The notes beneath the pieces are model-generated. The model did no database searches and was not told the DNA's origin. It worked only from the letters and a program-made list of their open reading frames with translations. Positions 23,025 to 34,440 of a stretch of 64,000 nt of DNA are shown here, in pieces; position 1 is the stretch's first letter; each line of letters starts with the position of its first letter. This stretch comes from Hypericum androsaemum (Eukaryota; Streptophyta; Magnoliopsida; Malpighiales; Hypericaceae). The stretch is taken from assembly GCA_963995505.1 (NCBI GenBank), contig OZ023190.1, positions 6,973,344 to 7,037,343 of the forward strand, given 5' to 3'. The translations under genes were made by a program, and so were the position numbers.

Positions 23025-24575
23025 TCAAGACATCGAGGCTGTTGTGCTGGTTCGGGGTAGTTTTGCAGATCCATTTTCTTTTATTTGCGGCGCTACTTCC
23101 TCGTGCTTTGATGCATCAGATGATCCTTCAATCTTGGCTTTGTGATCCGCGGCTGCTGCTGCTGCTTCCTTGCGCACCTTTGCACCAGCTGCTTCTTTAG
23201 CTTCTTCAAGAGCTTGAATCAAGCTAGAGAGGCATCTATCTGCATTATCCGCCGGGGACTTGGGCATCAGGTTCTCTGCAACATCTGCAGGTGTGATCTT
23301 TGTCTCCTGCATTAGCCGCTCGATCTTCTCATACATGGCATGTGTTTCTATCTTCAAGTAGTTCCTGGCAAGCACCTTGAATGCCCTGAAAGTGCAGTAG
23401 GATAGCTCAATGTGCTTGTCCATCCTGCCCCTTCTGATCAATGCAGGGTCGAGCTTTTCCGCATGGTTTGTAGTGAATACGATGAGCCTCTCCCCTCCGC
23501 AAGTCGACCACAAACCGTCGATGAAATTTAACAGCCCAGAGAGTGTCACCTTGCTGTTTGCCTCTTCCCTGTACTCTTTACGCGTAATCTCCTTCTCCAA
23601 CTTCTCTTCTTCACTCATTTTCTCAGATTTGTTCTTCCTTTGGCCAGTCAGATCAAGCGAGCAATCTATATCCTCAATGACGATGATGGATTTGCTCGTC
23701 GTCTCAATCAGCAACTTCCTAAGCTCCGTGTTGTCCTTCACCGCTGTCAGCTCCAAATCATAAACATCATAATTCAGCAAGTTAGCCATTGCAGCTACCA
23801 TCGTGGACTTACCCGTCCCCGGTGGACCATACAGCAAATACCCCCTCTTCCAGGCCTTGCCAATGCCAGCATAGAAATCCTTACTCTTGCTAAATGTCAC
23901 GAGATCCTCGACGATCTCCTGCTTCTTCTCTGGATCCAAGGCCATCGTCTCGAATGTGGCAGGATGCTCAAATCCGATGTGGCTCCACATGGTCTGCTTG
24001 TAGCTAGGCCACTTGTATCCAGGACTATTGGTATACAGCTTCCTCTGCCTGTTCCTGACCCTGATCTCCTTCCCTTCTCTGATCACGTGAGGCAGGTAAG
24101 CCTCAGTGATAATCTCCCTCCACCTCTTGTGAAAAGTGAGCTTGTAGATCCTCTTCTCCTGCTGAGGGTACATGGAGGATCCCGAAGACACGATCTTGGT
24201 CGAAACCCACCAGACTTTGACACCCTCGAACACATCAGTCACCTTCTCGTACTCATCCATGCTAAGCACCAAGTTGCAGCTGTCTTTGGCCATCTCGGCC
24301 TTGAGCCGTTTCGCGCACTTGGAAGAGTTGATACTGAGATACGCCTCAACAGCTGCATAGGCCTCGCTCCGTTTGAGGCGTTCGCTGGTGTACTCGTGGA
24401 TTGCGACCTCTACGTACGGGTAGAGGACGCTCATGAGGCGCGGCGTGTACTTGGCGAAGTAAAGCTTGATCTCATAAGGGCAGTATTGGCGTATAATGGC
24501 CCAAAAGAACATCAAGCTTGCAACGGTTGATCCCATTGTAGTCCACATCTCAGTTAAGTTGTGAGGTAGTATCAT
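23025..24575 (-). CDS. AAA-ATPase, BCS1-like plant family (ASD / At3g50940-type)
   Basis: Intronless 516-aa frame. Residues about 13-32 (MGSTVASLMFFWAIIRQYC) form a membrane segment or targeting anchor. Residues about 34-130 match the AAA-ATPase-associated N-terminal domain of plants (YTPRLMSVLYPYVEVAIHEY). The AAA core has Walker A GPPGTGKST (about 249-257), Walker B IIVIEDIDCS (about 296-305), the sensor region FTTNHAEKLDPAL and the arginine-finger stretch RRGRMDKHIE (about 366-385). The C-terminus is Ala/Lys/Glu-rich and presumably flexible. Homologues are anchored to mitochondria, ER or plasma membrane and are often stress- or seed-induced; the exact cargo is unknown. Intact; lacking introns is normal for this family. 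Confidence 0.92.
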   Translation of the reverse strand: MILPHNLTEMWTTMGSTVASLMFFWAIIRQYCPYEIKLYFAKYTPRLMSVLYPYVEVAIHEYTSERLKRSEAYAAVEAYLSINSSKCAKRLKAEMAKDSCNLVLSMDEYEKVTDVFEGVKVWWVSTKIVSSGSSMYPQQEKRIYKLTFHKRWREIITEAYLPHVIREGKEIRVRNRQRKLYTNSPGYKWPSYKQTMWSHIGFEHPATFETMALDPEKKQEIVEDLVTFSKSKDFYAGIGKAWKRGYLLYGPPGTGKSTMVAAMANLLNYDVYDLELTAVKDNTELRKLLIETTSKSIIVIEDIDCSLDLTGQRKNKSEKMSEEEKLEKEITRKEYREEANSKVTLSGLLNFIDGLWSTCGGERLIVFTTNHAEKLDPALIRRGRMDKHIELSYCTFRAFKVLARNYLKIETHAMYEKIERLMQETKITPADVAENLMPKSPADNADRCLSSLIQALEEAKEAAGAKVRKEAAAAAADHKAKIEGSSDASKHEEVAPQIKENGSAKLPRTSTTASMS

Positions 24576-25674
24576 CTTGGTTTTTGCTTAGATCTTTCTT
24601 TCCTTCCTTTGGTAAGGAGGAGGAGAGTTGTTGGTTTTGATGGCCTTCAGTTATTATGTATAGGAAGAGGAGTAGAGAGGAGGCTAATGCATGGTTTGGT
24701 GTTGGTGGGGTGCCAATGGCTCATGTTAAGGGTGAGAGAGTGGTGACAAGAGTTGGTAGGTAAACAATGAGAATTAAGTACTTGCAATGTCAAGGCATCC
24801 ATGTACTTTAGCTCAATTTTATCCAAATGGTTGTTGCCTTTTGATATTTATTATTATTGCCTATAGGATGGATCTATTTGGGTATTTATTTATTTATTTT
24901 AAAAAAAAGTTCTATGATGGGTTCTTCTTACTTTGGTGAGTGGGGTTTATTTGCAAAATTATATCAAATGCTAGGAAGCAAGAGCTGACTCACTAATGAC
25001 CTGAATTGGATCATTTGAAGCACACCTGTCCAGCACCAGGGATGGGGGAAATCTCTTCAACCGATTCTCCTAAAAGCTCTCACTTTATTTAGTCTTTTTA
25101 TTTTGGCACTACTATTGGATTTCATAATATGGAGATTTGTCTCCTCGCTATCTCCAATCGATTATATATTTTTTAGGAGTCGGAATTCCCCAGTTCAAAA
25201 CAAAACCTAACAATTCAAAAGAATCTAACATTTGGAGAGAGCAGTGAGACCATAATGATCTGACTACCTATTAGATAATAGAGTGTAGATTAACAAAATT
25301 AATTCCTATATGCGTTAGAATGGGGAAAAGTAAGGTCATGATCCCAATGGACCTCTAAAAAACAGACCAAAATGGTGGAGGAAGTGTCACTTGCCCACCA
25401 AAACAACATTACAAACAAAAGGATGTGACAGTTATTATGTCAGGAGTTCGTTTCCTTTTTTAACAAATGGAGTTTAGACAGGTGATAGAGGTCCAAGCGT
25501 AATGTAATTAAGCTACTCAATGTTTAAAAAGCTACTCAATGTTTAAAAAACGATCCGGAAGTTGACCAGAGAATTTTTCCATCCTCTGAGTCGATTAGTC
25601 CGACCGGTTGGATCACCGATCGGACTGGATATTTTTATATTATATATTAATATATTATAGTAATAAAAATATAA
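24576..25674. other. AAA-ATPase upstream region and intergenic DNA
   Basis: The first few hundred bases are the presumed promoter and 5' UTR of the minus-strand AAA-ATPase. The remainder is AT-rich with no supported gene. A short exact tandem repeat of AGCTACTCAATGTTTAAAAA lies at about 25511-25550. Confidence 0.5.
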
Positions 25675-26833
25675 GGGCAAATTATTCCCAGGTCCTTGTA
25701 GTTTGACGAATTCACCAATAGGGTCCTTACATTTTTGAAACCACTTCTTTCGTCCTCCAAGTTTGGGAAAATACAACTATCAGGTCCTTCGCTCCGGTAC
25801 CGAAAAAAAATTCTGACAAAATTTTAATGCGATGACCAAATTGCCCCTCAGTCAAAAAATAATAAAACTCACCTTCTTCAATCTTAGAACATCAAGAACA
25901 CCAAAAACACATTCAAGAACATCAAGAACACCCTAAAAAATACCCCAATTAAAAATCAAGAACATCCAATTGATTGAACATCAACAACTCATTAATTAAC
26001 AATCCTAAAACACACTAAGAATATCCAAGGTCCCTTGAGCTAAGAAATACTAACAACATCTAATTAAATCCTAAATTGAAAATCACTGAGCTAATTGAAA
26101 CCCAGGTCCCTTGAGGCCAATCAAAAATCCCGGTGTTCACAGAACTGAACGGCATCGTCCTCAAGAAAACTGAGGTCACATAAGCGGAGGTGGTGTCATT
26201 GGAAGAGGGTCGAGTCGGGGCCACGACGTTGTAGTCATTGGTAGATTCTATGCCCCGGTGGTAGAGCCCTTAAAGACATAGCCGCTGATGGTCACCGTCG
26301 TCTGGGTTCGACTTATAGGTTCGGCTTCTCGGCTTTTGAGTTCGGCTTTCACGCGACCGTGCACCCTCAAATAGCCTTCTCCGTCCAACTGGAGTTCTCC
26401 AAGGATAGCTTCAGCGTCCCCGCCTCGAGCTCATGCACCTCTTGGTTTTGATGCTAGACAGAATCTAATTAATTAACTAATTAGTTTATTTTTGACCATG
26501 TATTTGAATTACGGTTCTTCCTCAATTCTGAAATTGGAATTTGGGGTCATTGTATGATTTGGGGATTCAATTTTGGAATTAGGTTTGTTTGGTGTTATTT
26601 TTTTTTAAATTTTTTGTTCTTGATGTTAGTTCTTAGTGTTCTAGAGGTTGAAGAAGATGGTTTTTTTGTTTTTTTAACTGTGGGGCATTTTGGTCCTTGC
26701 ATTAAAATTTTGCCAGAGTTTTATTCCGGTACCGGAACCAGGGACCTGAGAGTTCTATTTTCCAAACTTGGAGGACGAAAGGAAGAGTTTCAAAAATGTA
26801 AGGACCCTACAGGTAAATTCGTCAAACTACAGG
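25675..26833. mobile_element. Long-TIR (Mutator-like) element 2, right tip replaced
   Basis: Left arm from GGGCAAATTATTCCCAGG through GTAGTTTGACGAATT, CCTTACATTTTTGAAAC and TCCGGTACCG is repeated inverted in the right arm (about 26690-26833), giving TIRs of around 190 bp. This is the same layout as the element at 5138-6329. The outermost ~20 bp of the right end do not match the left end; instead the sequence runs into the neighbouring element. The interior (26150-26450) is GC-rich and coding-like; one frame reads HATVHPQIAFSVQLEFSKDS, source not recognised. No transposase. Confidence 0.7.
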
Positions 26834-28103
26834 GATTTCAATGAGACTTCTCGAGTAGCTGCCCGAAATCAAAGTAACCCAGTTTTGTGCCTACGTGGCA
26901 TGCCAACTGGGAAACAATTGTACCCTAGTGTTGCTAATTAGTCGTGGTGAACAATTTCTAAATCAATCCCATATTAAATATTTAGAAAAAATCATCTTTC
27001 TCTTCCCTCTCTCTTCTCTCTTCTCTCTCCACCCTCCTCCCCTCCCTCTATCCTTGAGCCTGCAACTCCATGGCCAAAAAACTCAAAATCTGAACTCCCG
27101 AGGTATCTGCTTCGTTTGGCACGGCCGACCGAAAGTTTGAGTCCTCACTCACTAAGGTGAAAACCAGCAGCGAGGGCTTCTAATCGAGGTGGCCTACCAC
27201 TTCCAACGTCGGCATGGATGCGGGAAGCTTCGAGAGGGTGTTGAAGGCCACACTCAGGTACAAGTTATGGAAGGCCAAGACCCTTAAACCTAGTGGCATC
27301 CTGTAATACATAAACCCCACCCTGAACCCTACTCATATCATCACACCTACCCTCTTCATCACTCACCATTGTTCAGCAGAATCCTCATTGATTTATACAT
27401 TTTGTTGACATTGTTTGTGCTTTTTTCACCTTGGTGTAGTCAGAGCCATCTGGGGGACTCAAGCACTGCCATATGGACCAAGATAAAGTATAGGATCCCA
27501 GGGAGCATCTTCCACAGATAGAACATTCTCCAGGAGGACCCCCCGAGGTATAGGCCAAGGTGAGGAGGGACAGGAACTCTAGTGTGAAGCATAAGAAGTT
27601 GATGACCCGATATGGGCCCTCCACCATTTTCTCGACCTTGTCTATAGGACGAGGGCGTTGTTGCAGATGTTGGCCTTGTCAATACTGGAAAGGAACCTGA
27701 GGGCGAAGTAGGCCCATAGGTTAGGGAAGAAGGATCAAATAAGAGAGAGGAGGGGGAACTGTGAGAGCTCTCGATTGCGACAATTTCTAAATGACCGAAA
27801 TAATAAGATAATAGAGTCGATCCTCGAGGGTTTCTAAATTTTAGTTTTTGGCCATTGAGTTAGAGACTCAAGGGTGGAGAGAGGATATAGAGGAGGATGA
27901 GGGGGTGAGAGAGGAGATAGGTGAGAGAGGGAGAAGAATGATGGTTTTGAAAAACTAAACTAACCTGAGATTGCTTTAGAAAGTGTTTACCATATAAACT
28001 CATCAACATTCGGGTACAATTTTTTCCCAGTGGGCACTAAATAAAGCATCGTTTGAGTTTGGACTGGCGGACAGCTACCGAAGTCCAATAGAAACCACAG
28101 AGG
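26828..28103. mobile_element. Long-TIR element 3, abutting element 2
   Basis: The left arm (GGATTTCAATGAGACTTC, GTAGCTGCCCG, AACTGGGAAACAATTGTACC) is matched inverted by the right arm (about 27900-28103: GGTTTCTATTGGACTTCGG, GTAGCTGTCCG, CACTGGGAAAAAATTGTACC). Arms are about 200 bp and moderately diverged. The core (27060-27760) is GC-rich with short frames but nothing I recognise. I could not settle a target duplication. Ends are approximate. Confidence 0.6.
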
Positions 28104-29215
28104 ATGTGTGATGAGTGTCCAAAACACTCATTTTACTAGGCCATTTTAGGATCATTTTAGGTAGTTTTGAGTCCTTTTTATTCTTAGTCTTGCGTCTTTT
28201 CGTCCATTTTAGGAATGTTACCTTGAATGGACTCATTTATTGAGTCTTTTGTGTTTTTAGGAGGTGTAGAAGGAGAACGAACACAAACAAAGGAAAGGAG
28301 GAGGATGAGTCCATGGAAGAGCTGAATTGGAGGAGGAATGAAAGGCATAGCCAAGGAATGGCGAAGGATAGGGGAGAAGACCCCTGAAGCATGCATTATG
28401 AGCTCTCATTTGAGGGTCAAAGGCGGTCAACAACCCAAAATTGTATAGACCTAAGTGAAAGTCGTGCAGAGATTTCTATCCAAGGGCTGACTGCTGCACG
28501 GAGCTCTTCAACTAAAAAGCCAAAAGCTGCACAAACAAGGAAAATCTGCATTGAGCTCATGGCCAGGTGATCCTCAGCTGGCGCGGGCGGCTTCTACTTT
28601 AGATAACTTCCTCGTGAAGTTGTCTAGCCTTGGTTGCCAAATTCACTCAGGGACCACAAGCTGCCACGTTTTAGGATCTTCAAAGGAACATTCTTGCTTG
28701 ATGACTATAATGGATATTTGGTGTTGTCACCATTTTGTAATTTTCTTTTAGGGTAAGTGGGGGCGAACTCCTATATATAGCCTCCTTACATTTAACCTAG
28801 ATATGCTTTGGGAGGCAAAAGCTAGATAGGAGAGGCTTCTCTCTCGAGTAGGTAGGCGATCGAGAACTAGATTGGAGACGTAGTGGGGAGCCATGGATGA
28901 CTAAGCTCCATATATTCTTATCTCTCTGTATTTAACTTGTGACATTTATGGCTTATTTTATCTATCTGTCTTATGCTTTAAGTGCACGGAAGGTGTCCGA
29001 TCTTACTTTTCATTACTATCTAGCATTTGAAAGTGCTCTGATTACTTGCTTCAACCCCAATATAAAACTACAAAAGCTGATCCGTCTTAGATCTCAATAG
29101 CTATCCCAATAATAAGCAAACTCTAAGCATCGCTCCTTGTGGTTTGACAAACTCTATAACTTCTCTTTGTTGTAAGGGTGCGGGTCTCTAATCGAGCATA
29201 AGAGTGAGCATTCAG
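28104..29215 (+). repeat. LTR-like segment (possible solo or truncated gypsy LTR)
   Basis: Starts near TGATGAGTGTCCAAAACACT, has a TATA-like CTATATATAGCCTCC at about 28771 followed by a transcript-leader-like stretch, and ends near TTGTAAGGGTGCGGGTC, the general form of plant gypsy LTRs. There is no partner copy in the window and no verified target duplication, so the call is tentative. Confidence 0.4.
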
Positions 29216-29299
29216 ATTATCCGATTCTAAACTATCCGATTTGCTATCATTGTGAGAAACGTTGCCTTGCATACGGTAAAATTATAAACTACCAAGGAG

Positions 29300-29990
29300 A
29301 TGCTAGAGACTTTGTCCGAGATGAACGAGAAGCATCCACCACAAACAAGGTGCACCTGATGAGGAGGTTGTTCAACCTCAAGATGGTAGAGAGTACGATG
29401 GTGGCCAAGCATCTTAACGAGTTCAACACAACGATTGCCCAGTTGAGCTCGGTTAAGATCAACTTCGATGATAATGTACAAGCCCTAATTTTGCTGAGTT
29501 TCTTTACCTGATAGCTGAAATGGTACTGTAATTGTAGTCAGTGCCTCAGTGTAGAAGGTACATCTTAAGTTGGACGAGGTAAGGGATTTAATCATGAGTG
29601 AAGAGATCCGTAGGAGAGAATTCAGAGTAGTCTCAGGTGCAGCTTTGTGTGCATAGAATAAGGGGAGGTCTGAATCAATGGGAAAGTAAAAAAAGGACCG
29701 GAGCAGGTCGAAGTCCAAATCGAGGAAGAGTTCGAGGAAGGATAAGAACTTGGTCCAGTGCTGGAATTGTGATCAGTATGGTCACTTTCAGGATTATTGT
29801 ATGGCACCAAAGAGAGAGGACAAGTCAGCTAACGCAACAACAGATGACCATGTGGAGGTGTTGGTCTTGAGTGTGAGCAGTGCATTGGAGGCATGGGTGC
29901 AGGATTCTGGAGTATCGTTCCATTTGTGCAGTGACATAAGGATGATGGAGCGATATACCCCAGGTGATTATGGCAAGGTTTAACTAGCGG
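29300..29990 (+). pseudogene. Copia B gag and protease start
   Basis: The text TNKVHLMRRLFNLKMVEST then VAKHLNEFNTTIAQLSSV is typical copia gag. After a frameshift the CCHC knuckle CWNCDQYGHFQDYC (about 29759-29800) follows, then the protease site WVQDSGVSFHLCSD (about 29896), keeping the D-S-G triad. A stop at about 29982 breaks the protease. Confidence 0.75.
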
Positions 29991-29999
29991 ATGATAAGC

Positions 30000-30990
30000 C
30001 AATGCAGGTTATAGGAAAGGGGGATGTTCAAATCAGTACGCCAAATGGATCTTTGTTGCGGTTGAAGGGGGTGAGACATATTCTTGGGTTGAAGAAGAAT
30101 TTGCTTTCCGTGGGACAGCTGGATGATGAAGGTTATATGGTGACCTTTAGCTGCAAGTCATGGAAAATCACCAAGGAAGCTATGGTAGTGGCTCGAGGTT
30201 TGAAGGAAGGTACGTTGTATATGACAAAGAATACCTATGATAGCATTGGTCTTACAGGTGCAGTGGATGATGCGGAGTTGTGGCATAGTTGACTTGGCCA
30301 CATGAGTGAGAAGGGGATGAAGGTGATGTGTTCGAAAGGGAAACTACCAGGCTTAAAAATAGTTGATATCATTTTTTGTTAGCATTATGTCCTTGGGAAG
30401 CAGAAGAGAGTGAGCTTTTCAAGAGGTGACATTTCTCAAAAAGAGCAAAAACTTGAGTTGGTATACTGTGATTTGTGGGGCCCGACACTAGTGGCATCCT
30501 TGGGTGGTGCATTGTATTACATGACCTTCGTTGATGATTCCGTAAGGAAGGTATGGGTTTACTTTCTGAAACATAAGTCTGGTGCATTCGACGCCTTCAA
30601 AAAGTGGAAAGCCTTAGTTGAGAAAAAGACAGGTCGTAAGGTGAAGTGTTTGAGATCAGATAATGGCAGAGAGTACGAGCTCCAAGAGTTCAAGGAGTAC
30701 TATACAGTGAATGAGATTTGCATAGAGAAGACAGTAGCTAGAACCCCCTAGCAAAATGGCATCGCTGAGAGGATGAACAGGATGCTCAATGAGAGGGCTA
30801 GGGCCATAAGGTTGAAGTGTGGCCTGCCGAAGATATTTTGGGCAGATGCAGTCAATACTGCTGCATTCTTGATCAATAAAGGATCATCAGCTCCTTTGGA
30901 GAATGGGATACCGGAGGAGGTTGGAGCGATAAAGAGGTTGATCTCTTTCTATCTTCGTGTATTTAGCTGTATTGGGTATGTTCATTCAAT
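30000..30990 (+). pseudogene. Copia B pre-integrase and integrase
   Basis: After GVRHILGLKKNLLSVGQLDD comes the pre-integrase motif (LWHS, stop, LGHMSEKGM). The integrase core is seen as YCDLWGP (first Asp, about 30471), CLRSDNGREY (second Asp, about 30650) and, after an in-frame stop, QNGIAERMNRMLNERAR (Glu, about 30752). It is broken by stops at about 30290 and 30750 and frameshifts after 30900. Confidence 0.8.
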
Positions 30991-30999
30991 GCAGCTGAG

Positions 31000-33824
31000 A
31001 GGAGCAAGCTAGATGCTAAGTCCACGAAGTATACATTCACTGGGTATGGAGGAGATAATTTTGGCATCAGATTTTGGGATGAGAGAAGTCATAAAGTCAT
31101 ACAGAGTCGAGATATCGTATTCAATGAGAAGGTGCTATACAAGGATAGGGGGAGTGCATCTGATGCAGAGGATTCTAGCAGTGAGATGGTCGAGTTAGAC
31201 ATCTCAAACTCAGGTGGGAGCAAGAAAGTACTGAATGGCTAGGGGGCCAAGGAGGAGGCAGAACCAAGTTCTCCACCGCTAGTGGTTTCGCAGCGAAGAT
31301 CAACCAGACAGCGTGGGTCACTGGACAGGTATTCGCCTGCTAACTATTATCTTCTTTTGACAGATGGAAGAGAATCGGAGGATTTTGTAGAAGCACAGTG
31401 GAGTGAGCTAATGTGCAAGTGGAAGTTTGCAATGGATAAGGATATAGCGTCGTTGAGGAGTAATGAGACTTGGGACCTGGTCCAACTCCCGAAAGGCAAC
31501 AACGCACTACAAAACAAGTGGATTTATAGAGTTAAGCAAGAGGCGGATGGCACACAGCGTTACAAGGCGAGACTGGTTGTGAAGGAGTTTTAGCTAGGGG
31601 AGAGGATATGTCGGTGTATTGGTTTTTTCCAATTTTTTTGTCCCGACAACAATCATCTTATTTTCCACAAAGTGGAGTCGACGATTTGTTGCTAAATTGC
31701 ACCACCGACAGTGCCATGGTGCATCGGTGACACACATAATGTTGTCGTGCCGACGGTGTGACGGGTTGAAGATTTAACCTTTTTGCAGGCTCATTTTACG
31801 GTGGCCCATATCTAATTTAATCAAAATTGATAAATTCTTAAGAAAAAAAACATTATCTAAACACAACCAACAGATTTAAACCCAATATATGATATGACCA
31901 AAGCACAAAAATGCACCAATTAATTAACCTCCAGTAGAAAGAAACCCAATATAAGATCTGACCAATGCATCCACCGTAGAGGACGGTGAGCGGCGAAGGG
32001 AGGAGAGGGAAAGGGAGAAGGCCGAAGGATGGAAGAGGATTACCGTGTTGGGTGGAGGAGGAGTACCGTGTTAGGGTTTCTATGCTTTGGTGGATGAGTA
32101 ACTTGGCGAAGACGAAGAGAGGAAAGGGAGAAGGGCGAAGGGTGGAAGAGGAGCGATGGTCGACGAAGGGAGGAGGAGCCATGGCTCGTGGGAGGAGCAA
32201 TGAGTTCTCCTTTTTTAAAAGTTTTAGGGTTGGGTTTCGATTAAGAAGAAGCAATGGTCAGGCTGGGTGATGGGTTCTCTAATTCTGAGTGGGGCTGGGT
32301 AACATTTTGATCGATGATGTGGTCTCACGGCGTTGGGAAAAAATGACACCGCTTAAGCACCGACTGGTCGGTTTAAACCGACTGATAACCCACAAACCTA
32401 ATTTTTTGGTCGGTTTGAGTTTTGGCCTTTGATCGGGTTGGTCGGTTGATTGGTGTTTCGGGTTTTTTTCAGTTTTAATCTCACCCCTAGTTTCAGCAGA
32501 AATATGGTATAGATTTTACCGATGTTTTCACTCCTATTGTGAAGCTCACCACTATTCGAATAGTATTGAGTATGGTAGCTGCAGAGAATCTGATGTTAGA
32601 GCTGATGGATGTGAAGACAGCCTTTCTCCATGATGATCTAAAGGAAGAGATTTACATGGAACAGCCAAAAGGGTACTTGTCAGAAGGTAACAGTGGACTT
32701 GTGTGCATGTTGAGGAAGAGCTTGTATGGGTTGAAGTAAGCTCCAAGGCAGTGGTACAAGAAGTTCAATAGTTTGATGCACGAGATAGACTTTGTGCGCT
32801 GTGAGGCAGACCATTGCTTTTACTTCAAGAGGTTTGACAATAGCTATCCTCATGCTTTATGTTGATGACGTGTTGATAGCAAGCTCGAGTGCTAGAGAAG
32901 TGAGCAAGGTGAAGAAGTAATTGTCTGAGAAGTTTGCCATGAAAGATTTGGGTGAGGCTAAGCAGATCCTAGGGATGAGGATTGAGTGAGACAAATTAGC
33001 TGGGAAGCTATTTTTCTCGCAGGCTGACTATATCAAGAAGGTGTTGGAGAGGTTCAGCATGCAGAAAGCCAAACCTATGAGTACACCCTTGGGTGGACAC
33101 TTTAAGTTATCTAATAAGGATTCACCTAAAAGAGAGGCGGAGAAGGCTCAGATGAAGAAACTCCTTATGCATCAGCAGTGGAGAGCTTGATGTATGATAT
33201 GGTCTGTACAAGGCCAGACATCGTACATGCAGTGGGAGTAGTGAGTAGGTACATGAGCAATCCGGGCAAACAGCATTGGTTGGCAGTGAAGTGGATCTTA
33301 GGGTACATGAGAGGTACTCTACTGAGAAGGCCCTATGCTTCCAAGGCAGTGAAGTGAAGCTGACAAGATATGTTGATGCAGACTTGGGGTCTAGTGACCT
33401 TGATGGGAGAAGAAGTACTACATGATATGTGTTCACACTAGGAGGGACAGTGATCTCCTGGGCTTCAAAGTTGCAAAAGATAGTGGCTTTATCAACTGTA
33501 AAAAGTGAGTATAAGGCAGTGACAGGAGCGAGCAAAAAGATGGTATGGTTGCAGAATTTCTTGGGTGAGTTGGGGAAGGAGCAGAAGGACAGTGTACTCC
33601 ACAGTGACAGCTAGAGTGCAATTTACTTGGCGAAGAATTTTGCTTTTCACTCAAGGACTAAGCACATTGAGTTGAGGTATCACTACATACGATATCTCTT
33701 AGAGAGAAAGATCTTGCAACTTGAGAAGATTGAAGGAAGCGTAAATCCTGCAGACATGTTAACCAAGGTGGTTGCCTTAGAGAAGTTGAAGCTAAACATG
33801 GCTGCAGTTCGCCTAGTGAACTGA
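31000..33824 (+). pseudogene. Copia B reverse transcriptase / RNase H
   Basis: RT begins with the hinge SQRRSTRQRGS and LRSNETWDLVQLPKGNNALQ (about 31440-31510), reads KARLVVKEF and is cut by the hAT insertion. It resumes at 32490 with QKYGIDFTDVFTPIVKL, LELMDVKTAFLHDDL and a YVDD box at about 32861-32872 after a frameshift. The RNase H reads YVDADLGSSDLDGRRSTT, LSTVKSEYKAV and HSRTKHIELRYHYIR (33370-33690). Several stops. Confidence 0.8.
31595..32489. mobile_element. hAT-type non-autonomous insertion inside copia B RT
   Basis: 895 bp with ends TAGGGGAGAGGAT and, on the complementary strand, TAGGGGTGAGATT, the kind of short TIR found in hAT elements. The flanks are GTTTTAGC (31587-31594) and GTTTCAGC (32490-32497): an 8-bp duplication with one C-to-T change. 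Removing one copy and the insert restores the RT reading. No transposase; interior frames look like chance. Confidence 0.85.
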
Positions 33825-33914
33825 GAAGAGGCATGGCATGCCAACACAGCAAATAGGGTCACCTAGTGAAGGGTGACGAGTGATTGATGATGAGTTCAAT
33901 CTCTAGGTGGGAGA

Positions 33915-34440
33915 TTATTTGGTTATGGAGCCTGAAAGGTACTTGAGAAGGTATTGGATGATCGAGTAAAGACCATGTATGAGTACCCGTACTTGCCAAG
34001 GGGCCCCGGTAAGTGAAAGGCATCCTTGTGAAGAATCAGGAGCACTAGCAGTCGCAAGTGCATTGGCGACCGCAAGGAAGGAGTTACAGAGAAATTGTGA
34101 AACGGGAAACTAGCGATCGCTAGTCCGCCTGGGCAGAGAAATTGTGAAACGGAAAACTAGCGATCGCTAGTCCGCCTGGGCAGGCTTAATTTTTGTTTCC
34201 TGTTTTATTCGTTTCGTGATCCCCACTCTTTCTATGGTTGCTCCTCTATATAAACCTATGTAATACTCATTGTAAGATGTGACAAAAAGTGTAGTGACGC
34301 ATAAAAAACCTAGTGGAAAGATCCTAGCTTGGCATGCCCCCAGACGTAGACATTCTTGTCGAACTGGGTGACCAAATCGCTTGTCTTCTTCGTTTCGATT
34401 TCGTTCAAAGTGATTGCTGGCCTATTATTGTTTCCCAACA
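33915..34440 (+). repeat. 3' LTR of copia element B
   Basis: Follows the purine tract and ends GTTTCCCAACA. The expected TG start is degraded (TATTTGG). A TATA-like CTCTATATAAACC lies at about 34242. It contains a 47-bp tandem duplication (34087-34180). Confidence 0.65.
34087..34180 (+). repeat. Two tandem 47-bp units, each with a 16-bp perfect palindrome
   Basis: Units 34087-34133 and 34134-34180 differ by one base. Each contains ACTAGCGATCGCTAGT (34109-34124 and 34156-34171), which equals its own reverse complement. They lie in the U3 part of the LTR, upstream of the TATA-like box. Confidence 0.9.

Larger units (their letters stand above)
29247..34440 (+). mobile_element. Ty1/copia element B, 5'-truncated, interrupted by a hAT insertion
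   Basis: Gag, protease, integrase, RT and RNase H remnants appear in copia order from 29250 to 33825, followed by purine tract AGGTGGGAGAT (33904-33914) and a 3' LTR. No 5' LTR or primer-binding site is present: the gag begins partway through its conserved core. Numerous stops and frameshifts. The RT is split at 31595-32489 by a hAT-type insertion. Sequence differs clearly from copia element A, so it is another family. Confidence 0.85.

Noticed and set aside
23640..24530. 296-codon plus-strand frame
   Set aside because: Shadow of the AAA-ATPase on the opposite strand; the minus frame has all AAA motifs.
31986..32254. Open frames inside the hAT-type insertion
   Set aside because: Arg/Gly-rich or Leu/Pro-rich overlapping frames on both strands with no recognisable motif; low-complexity purine-rich DNA.
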